Positions 1 to 13,700 of a stretch of DNA of 64,000 nucleotides are shown one piece after another. Each line of letters starts with the position of its first letter. Within the stretch, counting starts at the first letter, position 1. The DNA lies in contig NW_024105098.1 in NCBI RefSeq assembly GCF_003945595.2, positions 1,736,001 through 1,800,000 on the forward strand. Reading direction: 5' to 3'. Made by a program: the position numbers and the translations under genes. Source of the stretch: Pipra filicauda. Taxonomy: Eukaryota > Chordata > Aves > Passeriformes > Pipridae. The notes beneath the pieces are model-generated. The model did no database searches, was not told where the DNA came from, and was given only the letters and a program-made list of their open reading frames with translations.

Positions 1-1504
1 CTTCAGGGGAAGTCTCCTCTGCTCAGCATTGTGTAGGAAGCTAACAGAAGACTCTATGGTTTCCTAGGCACAGCTCCCCTTATTGCTATTTTAATCCAGT
101 GTTGAACATCTTTCCAGGAAGAACAGATAACAGGATACACTCGCAGACTGCAGCAACGCTGTCCTTGTGTCTGTGCTTTTCCCCAGCATATCTCCCATGT
201 AGTTTTAGCAGTGACTGGTACAGAGCCTCGTGGATATGGGTCCAGAGTTTTAATAGGCAGCAGCATCTACATTTCTGCCCTCCCTAGACAAACTCCTGAC
301 CCCGTTGTCTCTCACCTTATTACACACAAAATCTGCTTCTGAGATCAAATATTGTGAATGCATGTGACCAGATAAATTTTAACCTCTAGCGATTCAGACA
401 AAATAAATTATGTAGGGTGTTCTTTTTAACATCAAAGGCTTTTTATTCATTCATGTTACACTTTGCAATTCAAGCATAAACCAAGTGAGATAATGTAATT
501 GTGCTTCTTCAATTTCAGTAAGGGAGGAGAGTGACTCAGAGCATGTTCATGTTTTCTTGTCTTCACCTGTCTTCTAAATTACATTTTGTATTCAAGCAGT
601 TAAAATTCTGGATCGTACAGATGGTTCAGAAAGAGAAATGGGACAGTTCAAAAGCCCTCAGAGAGACAAAGGATGTTCTAAAGATGACCAAGGAATTTCA
701 GGAGTCCTACCTTTTTTGTGCTGTCAGTTGAAATCAGGGGTGGGGGCAAATTTCAGTTTGCCGTTTCATCTACTCCTGAAGTTCGTAATTGAAACTCAGA
801 AGCCACCTCCTGTGATTGATGTGCTGCCAGATGGTGTCAATTCAGACCCTATTCCTTAGTGAGGTAACATTCAGGTACCTTTTGAATGTTAATTTTGTAT
901 CTTCAATCATCATAGAAACCAAAAAGGAAGGCAGAGGGATATTAAGCAACATGTCCAAGGCTAACCACAAGGTCAATACCAAAACAAACTAGTAACTGTA
1001 GCTTCTTGTCCTAAAGCTTCACCTGCCTTAACAGCAGCTCAGTGTTTCCTCATTAAGGATTTTCATTGCCATCAAATTACTCCTTTAAAGTGCTTTCAAT
1101 GTAGGCAGTATTACTTTTCCAGACACACATTTAAACATGCATATCAACCTATATAACTTGTAACATAGTAATATAAGAGAAAATCAAGCTTTAAAAGGCA
1201 ATTAAAAGCCTGGCAAATGATGAACCGCTTCTTTTAGGTGTTCTGATTGATCACAGATTCCTCTGACTGTGTTACTAAATGTTTTGTAGAGCAGGTTGCT
1301 GACAACACTGTAGATTTAGGAATGGCCTTCCATTTATAGTTTCCACTTCTGGCTGAAGTAGGGATGCCATAATTGGCTTTTCGCTCCGCACGGAAGGGAT
1401 CTCTCTCACCTCCGCTGAGGTGAACAAAGCAATTGCTTTCCCATAACACTTTTCTACTCTCTTGTTCAGCTGTCACCTCTCAGACCTGTTATGTTCCCTC
1501 CTAG
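1..1504 (+). other. NGEF: NGEF intron upstream of the first visible exon
   Basis: This stretch precedes the acceptor ctcctag at 1498-1504. I see no exon that fits the recalled NGEF N-terminal region and no recognisable repeat. Short open frames, for example around 531-860, lack splice signals in a usable phase. It is most simply intron; the first visible exon starts inside a codon, so at least one coding exon lies left of the window. Confidence 0.75.
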
Positions 1505-1779
1505 GGCTCTTGTACCAGGAATATCGAGATAAGTCTACACGCGAGGAGATTGAAACCAGGCGACTGCAGGATTCACAGACAGACCCTGAGGAGACTTCAC
1601 CCAGCGAGGAAACCCCGTCTGAAGCAGAGCCTACAAGTACAACCGAAAACAAAGCTCCACCACAAATCAGTTTGCTGAGGAATTCCAACTCCAGGTTCAA
1701 CTTATGGCAAGATCTTCCCGAGATCCAGAGCAGCGGTGTCCTCAGCATCCTCCAGCCGGATGAGATCAAGCTGCAGGAG
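1505..1779 (+). CDS. NGEF: NGEF exon a: regulatory Tyr segment and acidic linker
   Basis: Acceptor ctag at 1501-1504; donor GTAATG at 1780. The exon opens with two bases of a Gly codon and ends on a codon boundary (KLQE). LLYQEY places the regulatory Tyr at codon 1513-1515. The Glu/Ser/Thr/Pro linker lacks the long Glu run I recall in human. The end, [17 protein letters not shown], is nearly identical to mammals and leads into the DH domain. Confidence 0.96.
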
Positions 1780-4700
1780 GTAATGAGGGAAGGCAGAGTG
1801 CTTCTTAACTGCATTGTTGCTTTAAAAAGTGAGAGTGGATTAAGGCAGATTATCAAGATTTAAAAACTAAAAGCTTCACAGCAGTCACAGACAAGCCTTG
1901 CCCTGCTGAGTATTTTCTGTGTTGCTCTGGTTAGCATCACTCACTCTTTCTTGAAACTACAGGTGTTGTTCCATATTCTGTATGTTCTGTTGCTGCTGGA
2001 CATTTCTGTAGCAAAAATAACTTTTCCCTTTTCTGATTCAGCTTTAGGAGCAATTTACAAAGGAAGAGGGACAATGAGGAGGTTTTTACAGTAGAGCTTT
2101 TGATTCCAGTGCACATTAATCCTCTTCTGAAGTTACTAGCAGGACACATACTTTCCACTAGAAATCTTAGAAGAATTCAACTGTAAGGTTTTGAATGTGA
2201 TGGCATTAATAGAAAGAGAAGAGATGGAGACTGATAAACTTCCTTGTATTTAATTTTTGTTACTTGGACTCTATTGCAAAACAGGAAAAAATAATGACAG
2301 GTATATTTGTGTTTTAGCCAGACAGTGCAGTGACGTCACTGTTTTAGAGTCGCATGCTGTTGACTTACAGGGCTGCATCACACAGCGAAAGGAGTGGGTG
2401 GGGGTAGCTGCCACAAGTCATGAAAACATCAGTTGCACAGCAATTTACAACTGGTTGCTATTCTGGGTAGTGTGGGGAGCCTGAGTGCTCTCTGTCAGTG
2501 CATAGCACTGCATTCAGAGCAGATGACAAGCCTTGTTTAGTGTGCGATGTGCGTTGTAATACGAGCAATGGGACTTCAAAGGCTCCATCCTTTGAGTCCG
2601 ACCATACTCCTGCACCAGCACTGCTTCTGCTGAGATGGTTGTGGTAGTGTGTCTGTTCATCTCTGGCTTGTGAGATTGTATCTGAGGTGTTGAAGAACAC
2701 CTCAGGGTGTGAGCAGTTCCCCTAAGTTTACTTGGACCTGCACAGTCATCCCTGATGAACTCTTTGTGCACGCAGTGCCAGTGCTCATCCTGTGCCCCGG
2801 GGGCTGTGATGGGCAGGGCTGTGCCACTCACACCCTTAGTGCAATGGACCCATGTTTATACACAGTACCTTGGGCTGGCAAGCACAGGCTGTTAGTGAGT
2901 CAGGGTTAGGGCTGAAGGTGACTGAAATGATTTGTTGCTTTTCCATGTTCTTCTTCTGCACTGGTTATTTCCATATCAGATTTGTTCTGTTTACCTGGCA
3001 AAACATGATACTTCAAAGTGCCAGCATTACAAACACAATCTGGCATCTGAAAAATTACAAGCTTTTATTTTTCTTTTTTTGCTTCAAAATGAAGAGTTTT
3101 TTACAGAGAAATATTTGCTTAAAAGTGTGCACTATAGATTTCAAAGCCTGCCATTTCTGTTAAGTTACATTCATTACCTGTAGGTGTTTTAAGGAAAAAA
3201 ATCTCTGTGCTGCTAAATCCCTACATTAAGTGTGCTCAATTTTCTCCTCTCTGCTTAAATAACAAGAGAAATAAAGCAGATGGAGAATGGGACAGTGCTG
3301 CCTTAAAGAAGTGCTGTGCTTTCTCCAGCGTTACTTTATCACAGCTGAAATTTCCTTCCTGTTTGTTCTGGGATTAGCACAGTAAGAGATTGTAATGTTG
3401 CTCAGAGCCAGAAAGCTGTGAAATTGGCTGAACATTGAATGGACAAAGTGGAGAATTTGCTTTGTGAGGAGAGTCAAGGACAGAAAGCAAGGAGGGCTGG
3501 AGGAATCACTGAGGCAATCGAGGAGATGATGTTGGATCCAGCCTTGCTATAAGCAAGCACTGCTTGCTCCTGCAGTGCTGGAACCCTGACCAAGCTGGAT
3601 GTGAACTGTGAGTGTGAGCTGTACACGAGGGATTTAGTGAATGTAAAATGTTCAGCTTCACAAAGGAGAATTGGAGACATTTTCCTGAAGTACAGGACAG
3701 CAGAAATCATGGAGTTAACATCTTAAGGACAAAATCGTACCTGTCTGACCTGTTTTATCCTCAAAGCTGCAGTAAACACAGGGCCTAGAAGAGCTGTAGC
3801 TCTTCAGCCAGGAGAGAGAGAACAAAAGTATTATTGAGACCACAGGAAACAGTACTGGTACACAAATTGAAAGAAAGTTGAAGTTAACACCCCTCTTCAC
3901 AGCCGAGGAAGGGAACATCACCGTAGATGTGACAGAGCAGGGCATAAACACTCAGGAAAAGTCACACATCTGCAGTAATCTTCAAAGTGAGAGAGACAAG
4001 AACAAGAAGAGGAATCTGGTCTTCATTATGGGCGATGATGGAAAGTTGCTGAGCAGCCTCAGCAACTTTTTGCAGCAAGGCAACAAAAGACACAGGTGTT
4101 TTTCAAGCATCAAAACAAGAAACTTGACTGGAAGACCAATGAATGCTTGAAAAGTGTCATGGGAGGCAATTTGTTATTGTCCCCATTGGAACAGATGAGT
4201 CAGAAAATGGAGTTTCAGGAAGAAAAAAGAAAAAAACAACCAAAAAACCCCAAACCCAACCGCCCCCAAATCCACATCCACATTTCAGCAATTTCAGAAA
4301 AAAAAAATATTGCAGCACAGCCCATTAACCCTGGGAACTCAGAATTCAGACAGCCATGGCCTCTGCCACGCCAGCCTTTTCCATCTGAAGCACAAGTGAG
4401 ATTTAGAAAGATACGAAACAACAACTGGGAGCACCCCAGAAAAATGCAGCTGCAAATGCAGAAAAACACATGGTACAGACCACAAAGGTCAGGGAAATAC
4501 AAAAATTATGTGCTACCAGAATAATTATCAGAAGCGACTAAGTCATTGATGGGGTAGTTTTAATTACCTAGATGTGTGTTGAGCAAACACAGCAGAACAT
4601 GGATCACCAAGGGCTTTCTTCTAACTCCCTAGAAGATGTAATGATGCAAGAAGAACAAGCCAAAAGAAATGCTCTGGGTTCTGACATGGAGACAGAGTGG

Positions 4701-7700
4701 AAGGAATGGCAGGCACGTGTGTGTAGCAGGAGGAAGAAATGCCTTGAGAGAACACACTCCCTGTGTTACGTGAGATTTACATTAAAACAAACTCTGTCCC
4801 CAAGGCACTAGGCTCTGAAGAGATAGTGATCCAGAGAAATGACTTTTAATCAGTGAAAATTCTTTCAGCATGACCCTAAGTAAAATACTGGTATGGCCTT
4901 TTTGTGGAGCAGCTCTGTGGTTTATTCCTACTTCCTAGTTCAGTTCTCTCCTTTTCAGTCTGTCCTTGTTTTATTTACTGTATAGTTTCTTCATTTTGAC
5001 CTCTCTTGCTTGCTAACTGTATTATGTTATGGTTGGACTCTATCTTATAGAACTGTTTAGGTTGGAAAAGGCCTCTGATTTTCCTACACCCTGTTTATCT
5101 TCTGTGTTTAAGGAGGTTTGGAGCTGAGTGGAACTCATCCAAAACAATTTGGGAATGAAAATAGTTTAGCAAACTATTCTCAGTCTTTGAACTGAACCAT
5201 TTTTGCTGAGATGTATGAGCTTTGATAGAAGTTTTTGCCAGGTATTTTTTGGATTCAGGTCACTTTGGTGTTAGAAGAAAGGCTGAGACAGACTAGTCTG
5301 CACCCATGGTGTGAATTTAGGTGAGAGAGCTGCTGCTCTGGAAATATTCTTTGCTTGAGCAAAAGTTGTGTGCACTGGTGGCATGGCTTGTGTAGAAGAG
5401 CACACTTGACAAGCAGGCAGTCTTTCTTTTTTGTTCCATTTTCACAAAAATGTCCAGGAAATACTTAATTTAGTCTCCTTCACTGGGTAAATCTTAGATT
5501 TCAAACCTTCAGGGTGCTCTTGTGCTGAACTTACTGCACTGACCCTGTGAAGGCAACCAGGTCTGAGAGCTGATCAAAGCCAATGCCATGGCAAGGGGTC
5601 AGAGCAATGTCCCTCCTAGACTAGACCAGGACTCCCCCTTCTTACCTGGTGGGTTATGTGAAGAGCAGGGCCATCAGGAACGGGTGTTTCCAGCCTGTGC
5701 AATAAAACACCATATTACCTCAGTGGGAATTGAGCCTGTAGGATTAATCTCGTCCTTGATGACTCTTATTTCTTTTCCTTTTTGTTCTTCTGCATTTCCT
5801 TCTTCCTTAGGCTTCACATCTCTTTTCCTTTCTCAGTGTCCCTGCCAAAACATAAGCAATGAAAATGATAGCATGGCTTTTACGTGCTTATGAGAGTTCA
5901 TGAAGTTAATGACCCGGGGGACTGATGGTGTGGTCATGTTTCCAAGACAGAGTTTCAGGCTCAGGGGACAGCAATATGTCAACTGACATTTAGTTCAGAT
6001 TTTTTCCTTATATTTTTGCACTTCTGAGAGCAGAAGTTGATGCTCTTTTTTCTAGTGACTGCCTAGAGCTGGCAGAGCTCAGTTACTCCACAGGGATCAC
6101 ATCATCACGTTGCAGGTGGATGTTTGGTGCCAGTTTAGGAGGTTTGCAGCTTGTTTTTCCCCTCCAAAGCGGAAACAACTGGCTGGGCTGCTTGGAGCAG
6201 GTACTTTTGGTCTGCAGAGGACTAGCTGGATCTCCAGTGTAAATTAGGAATCTGGCACGTTGCACATGCTGTGAACACTTCCAGAAGCTTGTCCTGACCA
6301 GTGAAGATGTTCTTTACTTTCAGCATCTCCTTTAAGTCAGAACCCTGTGCACGGATATTTTCCCTATGGATTTCATTATTTCTTTAGGATGGCCAGCACT
6401 CTGCACCTGCCCATGCACCCTCCACTATGGTGAGCAGCAAACACACACAAATTGATTTCTCCAAACATAGCCAGAGGGCTTCAACAAACCAGGAAGCAAC
6501 CTCCTAGAGGAAGCAAATTGGCTGAAGGTTTAAAGGCTGTGGTAGAGTGGCAAGTCTTGATCTTGGCTCTCACAACCATCCTGCAATCAAATTTGGCAGA
6601 AAAAATGATAGGAGGTGTCAATCTCCAGGATATCTGGAAGGGATAGTTGGCTGTCCCAACATGTCCAGTCTTACTCTTTGTTGTGTCTTTATGTATTTCC
6701 ACTTCTGCTCTCATTTTTCAAATAAAAAGATACAGTTAAAGCTGTAAAAGTTGCATTTAGGACTGAGTCGGTCATGCAGAAAGAGAGAGGTTCTCTCCCA
6801 GGCTCACCAGGTGCCTGGGTAAAGCTGTTGGAGAAGCTGAGCTGATACTCCTCCACTTTTCTTATGAGGAAACTGGCCTTGAAAAAAAATCCAGCACCCT
6901 CTTATTCCTTAAACACTCTCTGATGCAGTCACTGACTGATAGAGTCATCTCTATCCATCTCCCTTTGGGGAGCTGAGCTTCCCTCTCTGGTGCAGGAAAG
7001 GACCATGTTTGAATTTACTGCCCACTGGGAATACTTCCTGGGCTACCAACCCTGCAAAGAGCTGAAACATCACTTAAACTGTTATTTTAGCAGCTCTGGA
7101 TTGAGTAACAGTCCCTCCTTGCTGTGCCTGTCCTCCAGATCCTGGACTGCAGCACAGTGTCAGGGACACAGCCCAGGTCTCTGCCTTGGGTTCTTCTGTG
7201 GTGCTCAGTGATATTTCCAGGAAAAGGCCAGAAACTGATCAGTGGAGAATATCAAATAATTTCTTTAAAAAGAGCAAACAAACAAAAAAACAACAAGCAA
7301 ACCACAACACAGACCTCCAGCTAATTCAGAAGATATCTTAATATATGCACAGCACAAAAAGTCCTGCATGTACCTGTAGCACCACTGGATGTCCTTGGCT
7401 GTAGCTGGGCCCTGCCGCTGCTGGGAGAGCTCAGGGCCCTGCCACTGCCCTGCCCTGGGCAGGAGGGGAGCATCCAAGTAACTTTTGATTCAAGGAAACA
7501 AGACTTTCACTGACCTATGAAAGGTTCCTCTCTCAGTAGTGGCTGCATGGGCCAGCCCCAGGACAAGGGGCCCAAGATGCACCTTCATCAAGAGATGTCT
7601 GAAGGATCTAACAATTTTTCACCGTGTTGAAGCTCTCGTGAGAATCTTCAGTTAATCTTACTTCAACTAATGGTAGTTGTGTAAATACTCTCCTCTTGTA

Positions 7701-10700
7701 TCTCATTCTGAACAAAGGCAACAAAGACTCCCTCAGAGAGTAAGGAAGTTCTGTGTGCCAATAGTGGACTGTCTCTGTGGCACCTACTGTAGGCAGAAGA
7801 CTATATATCTTCATCTCATTAAATTGATCTTTATCTCTGAACCAAACCACCTATTTGTCTTTCTGCTTCCACAGACCACATCCTTGGCCTGAGGCTTTGC
7901 TCCAGAGTTTTCTCTTCTAATAGGATAAGCAAAGGCTGAAGTTTGGAGCTAATTTATGATTGATGGTATTAGTTAGGGACTGCTGTGTCTCGTCCTGGTC
8001 CTCTGTGGATTGGGCCAGAAAAGTGTATGGCCAGGGCTGACCAGGGAGCCTCACTTGGACAGTCACAGCTCTATTTCCTTTGGGTCAGGGCAAATGGTTG
8101 AGGGAGGAAACTTTCCCTGTTCAAGTCACTATCCCCTGTAACATGTGGCAAATGTGTTGCAGGCTTCCCTCTCCCTGTCCTCTGGGCTGGAGGGTGGGTG
8201 CAAGGCCCATGGCTGTGCAGCACAGATGTTCTCAGTAACCTGGGGTGCCTCTCTGTAGAAGCAGAAGGTACCTGCTGATTGCCTTCTTTGGGATTCTCCC
8301 CCAGGCCATGTTTGAGCTGGTTACTTCTGAAGCCTCATATTACAAGAGTCTGAATCTGCTGGTGTCTCACTTCATGGAGAATGAACGCCTGAAGAAGATC
8401 TTACACCCGTCCGAGGCACACATCCTTTTCTCCAATGTCCTGGACGTGATGGCTGTCAGCGAGCGGTAAGGCAGCTGCTGAATGGCAGGGCAGGCAACAG
8501 CTTTAGCTAACCTCAGCTGTACAGGGATGGAGGAGCTGACTGCTCCTGGGGATTGCCTGGCACAGCCAGGCCACAATTAAATATGGGTGCTGGCTTTCTG
8601 ATCTAGCTTCCTGTTGGACCTGGAGCAGCGGGTGGAGGAGAACATCGTGATCTCGGACGTGTGCGACATCGTCTACCAGCACACGGTCAATCACTTCTCC
8701 GTGTACATCACCTACGTGTCCAACCAGACCTACCAGGAGAGAGCTTACAAGCAGCTTCTGTGAGTTCTAGGCCTTGTTGCTAAATTACTTTGCAGAATGG
8801 TACAGGCCACGGATTTAGCTGTAATTTTGATATGCATGAGAAAGGGCTGGATAGCACGGAAACAGGATTTCCCACTTCGCTGATTTCTCACTACAGCCAT
8901 AAAAAACCCCCCACAATTAAAGGCTTTATAGTAAAGATGGGGTTATATAATATGCAGGTAACATGGCAAGTAAATTCAGAACCAGCAGTTCCTAACTGTG
9001 GGAAATAGTTGTGGTGCACACAGGGCCACGTGATTGTGAAATGCACGTATTTTTAAACTGCAAATAGAGGCAAGAGATAAAAGGCCATGAATATAATATA
9101 GATCTCTGATGACACAAACAGCCACTGCTTTTCCCAAGCTTTTCAGCAAGACATTTGACCTTCCCAAATTTGATAATTAACTCTTTTTCAGAACAACAGA
9201 ATTTTCTTAAAAAGATTAAAAAAAAAGCAAACACTATTTGCTTCACATTCTGGTGTTACACACACAGACTTAGGCCTGAGGGTATAATCCAAGATATTTT
9301 TGTAGTATTTTTCAAGTTTAGCAAGTCTTTTGGTCCAGTAGGAATTCTCTGATACCAGCTCAAAACAATGAGTGCCCTACAAGCTTGTCTTTGAGCAGGA
9401 GATTTAATTTTTCTTTAGTTACAGTGTCCTGGATTCTTTCAGGACAGCCCATTGCCCATGGTGCAGTGTATTTTCTCCTGTAGCAGCAGCTGGTTCAGGC
9501 GAGTGTAACAATCCCAAGTCCTTTCCTTTCCCGCTCTCCAGCTTTTGAGGAAAAAACCTACTTTTAAGGGGCTTCTGCTGAGCTTGGCCAGCTGTTCTCT
9601 CCAAAAGGAGGGTACGACAGGGTTCCTTCAGTCAGAGGTGAGCAGTGCAACTGCAGAATAGAAACAGTTCGCTTACAGTCATTAACTAAATGCTCAGAAG
9701 CAAAGCAGCAATAGGCTGGATTATTTGAGCTTAAAAAGGACCTGTTGGAGATGGAGGTATTCCTCAGTGTGAATTCCGAGGGCAGCATTTTTTGTCTGTG
9801 AGAATACATGGAGCAAATTGAAAAGAGCAGACTCCCTTCGAAGCCCAGGCTCCCAGCTAGCACAAGAATTTTGCAGCACTGGGCTGAACTCGAAGCCTGA
9901 GGTGTGTCACAGTTCCCCCCACTGGGCAGGTGAGTCACACCATCACAGAGTACCTGCTGCAGCAGGGAGCACTGCCAGTGGCTTCTCTTGGACGTTGTGA
10001 GGAACACACAGTACAGACGGGTTTAGCACCGTTAGCAGCCTCCTTGGCTCCACGCTGTTCCTGCTGGCCAGGGCTCCAGCAGTGCCGGCCTTCCCCGGGG
10101 CCCTGTGGCTGCCAGGAAGCTTTGGCTTTGACCAGGCAGCTGGGCCTTCTGAGACTGCTCCATGCAGCTGTGTCCATGGCCCACCCATGTCCTCATCTCC
10201 TGGGAACACCATCAGGGAAGGCTTGGGCATGGCCCCTGCCTTTCTCAGGCCAGATAATGATTGCCATCCTCCAGCTAAGCAGCAAGGAATATCCAAGCTT
10301 GAGCTGTTCTGTGGCTTGTCTTGTTCTTATGACTGCGTGAATTTCACCTTGTCACAGAGTTCCAACTGTGTAAAAATATATAATTATGGTTCTGACTCAT
10401 GTACTTGGACACACACCCCATTCACACACACCTACGCACGCAGTGTATGCTGCTGAGCTGGAGAAGAACATATGTGAACGCTACCATGGCTTGTACATTA
10501 GAAATCTATTTTTTCCCTCCCCCAACACTATAAATAGTTTTAGATTCAAACTAAAATACACCTAGAGGCATTCAGTCCCCTCCTCCTCTCTTATCTTCTG
10601 TGGCAGATGCTGTCTCTTGAGACCAAGCTGCTTTTGGGTCACCAGCCATATAGGCGAGTCCCAGGCAGGGTAGCACTCAAAGTCCTCACCTTCTCTGTCT

Positions 10701-13700
10701 CTCCTCTCAGCCAGGACAAACCAGCTTTCCGGGAAGTGATCTCACAGCTGGAGCAGGATCCCAAGTGCAAAGGCCTGTCCTTTTCTTCCTTCCTGATTCT
10801 GCCATTTCAAAGAATCACTCGGCTCAAGCTGCTGGTGCAGGTAGAGTTTTGCTCTTATCTCTGTCACAAAGGTCTTCTGGATCACTCCTGTAATTTTCTT
10901 TTCCAGCAGCTGTGAATGGGGCTTAGATACAGCCATGATCAACCCTAGAGCTGGGGGAAGCCTTTCCACAGAGTTAGACATTCTCCATGAATACAGAAAA
11001 AAGATTTCAGTCTTGCAGAGACCATCCCCAAGTTACTGTTGGATTTGCCAGATAGCTTTTACTGAGTGAGAGAGTGGGAAGGGACTTCATTGAGCTGCTA
11101 GAAAGGGCAGCAGCAGTCCATTAACCCAGCTGCCTGATGGTTAGGATGGTGACACACAGATGCAGAACAGCTGGTGGACATGGGGATGCTACATCATATG
11201 ATGGCTTGGACCAGACTGTCAGCCATTTTCCTCCTGTGCTTTGCCAGCTTGTCTAAACACTGCTGGAGAACATGCTTGTAGGGATGAGGAAACAGCTCAG
11301 TCCCAAATGATCTTATCCCAGTGGCACTACCAGTAACATTATCTGTCAGTGCCAGCTCTAGCTATATTTATTTATTAATTTATGTATAAAATAAGAGTCT
11401 GCCTGTTATATTTCCCTTAGATATAAGGTCATATGGGAACAGGTTTTAATGAGAAATAGGAACCAAGAGGTGAGAGTCACTGTACTCTGTCACCTCTCCT
11501 GTAATTAGACTGATGGCCAGCAGTAGCTCATAGGCTAGCGAAGACCTTTCTGTGCTCTCAGGTTGGGATCACCATTAACACAGCCTTTCCTCCCCTGCAG
11601 AACATTTTGAAGAAAGTGGAAGAGAAATCTGACAGGGAATCTACAGCCCTGGATGCACATAAAGAATTGGAAACAGTAAGTCTGAATAGGTTAACTGAAG
11701 ACCATTGAGATTAAACCATGATGCTCATTTCATGCACACACACCCCTCAAAAAATGACCTACGGGCTACATTTCATCCTGGAGCTGTCTCTTTGAATCCT
11801 GTCACTGCATTTCAAGACTAATTTTTTTTTCTTAAGTCTGAAAGATGGACTAAGCTAGCAGCACTTTAATGTCAGTGACAAGGAATCCCTTGCTAACAGC
11901 AGATGTGTGTGCTTCTGCCCTAGGAAAGGGCAGAGGGAATGTTTTTCCTCGGGGTCTCCAAGAACACAAGAACACAAGCCGTTTTTGCAGATACCTGAAG
12001 GTGATGGATCCCATTGAGAGGTGTAATTAGTGGCAGCAGGCAGCAGAGCACAACTGTGTCAGGTTTCCTCCAACACAACACACTTCTTCCTCTGACCTAG
12101 AATAACAGTTTCCTAATGAAGTCCCCAAGACTGCCTTTAGCCCTCTTCCCTGAGTCTGGGAGGTAGATGTGGTGTTCAGTTGTGCTAGTTCTGTGTACAA
12201 AACACCGGGAAGGCAGTGGGATGTTTTCTATCTGGGCTCTTCCTGACGTGGTCAGACAGGCTGATTTCATATATGAATGGTCTGGACGTAGCTGGCAGCT
12301 ACATGTGCTGGGACAGAGTGCTTGGAACATCTCCTGACTCCTGCAGTTCAACATAAGCATTTGAAGTTGAAAACTCTGCTAGAACATTACCCTGAGCACG
12401 GGCTTGCAGCTTCTGACTGAAACACTGGGACAGAACTGGCTCTTGGATTTGCCCTCAGCTAGTCTAGGAAGTGTACGCTTGGAGATTGCTCGGGATGAAG
12501 ATGGAGCTTTCAGTGAAGGATGTTCTGTGCTACGTCAGTGTTTGCAGAATCCCTCTGGATATATCTGATAGCCAATTCTTTTCCCACTGGTCAGTAGCCT
12601 GAGGAAGGCCTGTTCCTGTGGCGTGCAGGTGACTACAGCTGCTGATGGAAAAATGCTGGCTTTATATTCAGTTATCGGTGACTCACATGATCAGTTTGCT
12701 AACTCCTTTGCATGGTTAAACACTGATCTGTAAGTGTTTAAGCTTAGATACCTCATATCCAGCTAGGTACAGGCATCACAACAGAGGTCACAGCACTTAT
12801 TTTCTCTGTAGGGATCCTGTTTGAGAGACAAGAGGTGGTCACTGTTTCAGTTGCTGATACTCGGGTGGATTTTGAGTTGCAGAAACAGAGCACAAAGTGG
12901 AGCTTGTTCTCCAGTGTAATTTTTCTGCCAAGCCAGTTCTCCAGAGAGTTGCTCCTTATGAAACAGACAGTGGCATCTAGGTTAAGGTCCCTGTAACAGG
13001 GTAGTGCCTGCAGTTGGCTGTGGGTTTTCAGTTAAAAGTTTGCACTCAGAACACAGCTGGGCTCTGTATGATGAACGACGTCTCTTTCCCTGGGACATTT
13101 CATAGCCTTGGCATCTGATGCTGCTTGGCAGAACCACAGCATTTGCATTTTTGAAATGAAGATGTTTGGCTTCCTTCTCTTCTTGAAGATGACACTGCAC
13201 ATGTTCCTCATTTCAAGTGCTGGGAGCAGGGGAGATGAGATACATGATGTGTCAGGATCCGGAAAATGAACTGTTCCTTTTGCTGTGCAACAGGAACATT
13301 GTTTTACACTGTCTGGTTCAGTAACCAATTGGAGCCACCTAATGTGTCCTCTGATGTGCCAGTTCCACCTGTAACATCTTCTGGGTGTTTGGGGGCTTTT
13401 GGTCGTTTGGGTTCTGAGGTTTTTTCCCCTTCTCTTTTTCATGCAAACACAATGTTGATAGAAGAGCTTGGCTTGGACAATTCCTGTTACAGCAGGGCAC
13501 TCCCCTGATGGTCAGGCCTTTCCATGCTGTCCAGCACTTCAGGCCAGTGGAGGCAAACCTTTCTGCTCTCTTTTCCCAGGTGGTGAAAGCCTGTAATGAA
13601 GGTGTCCGGAAGATGAGCCGAACAGAGCAGATGATCAGCATCCAGAAGAAGCTGGAATTCAAGATCAAGGTATAAGCACAGGCTGGTAATGATGTTAAAG

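Noticed and set aside
531..859. Pro-containing frame ending near 860 as an NGEF N-terminal exon
   Set aside because: It does not resemble the recalled NGEF sequence before LLYQEY and has no donor in a fitting phase.
3878..4524. Open frames with ATG in the NGEF intron
   Set aside because: Lys/Asn/Gln-rich from A-rich DNA, no known motif and no usable splice sites in phase.
7608..7850. 80-codon minus-strand frame in an NGEF intron
   Set aside because: Looks protein-like at a glance but matches no family and has no exon signals.
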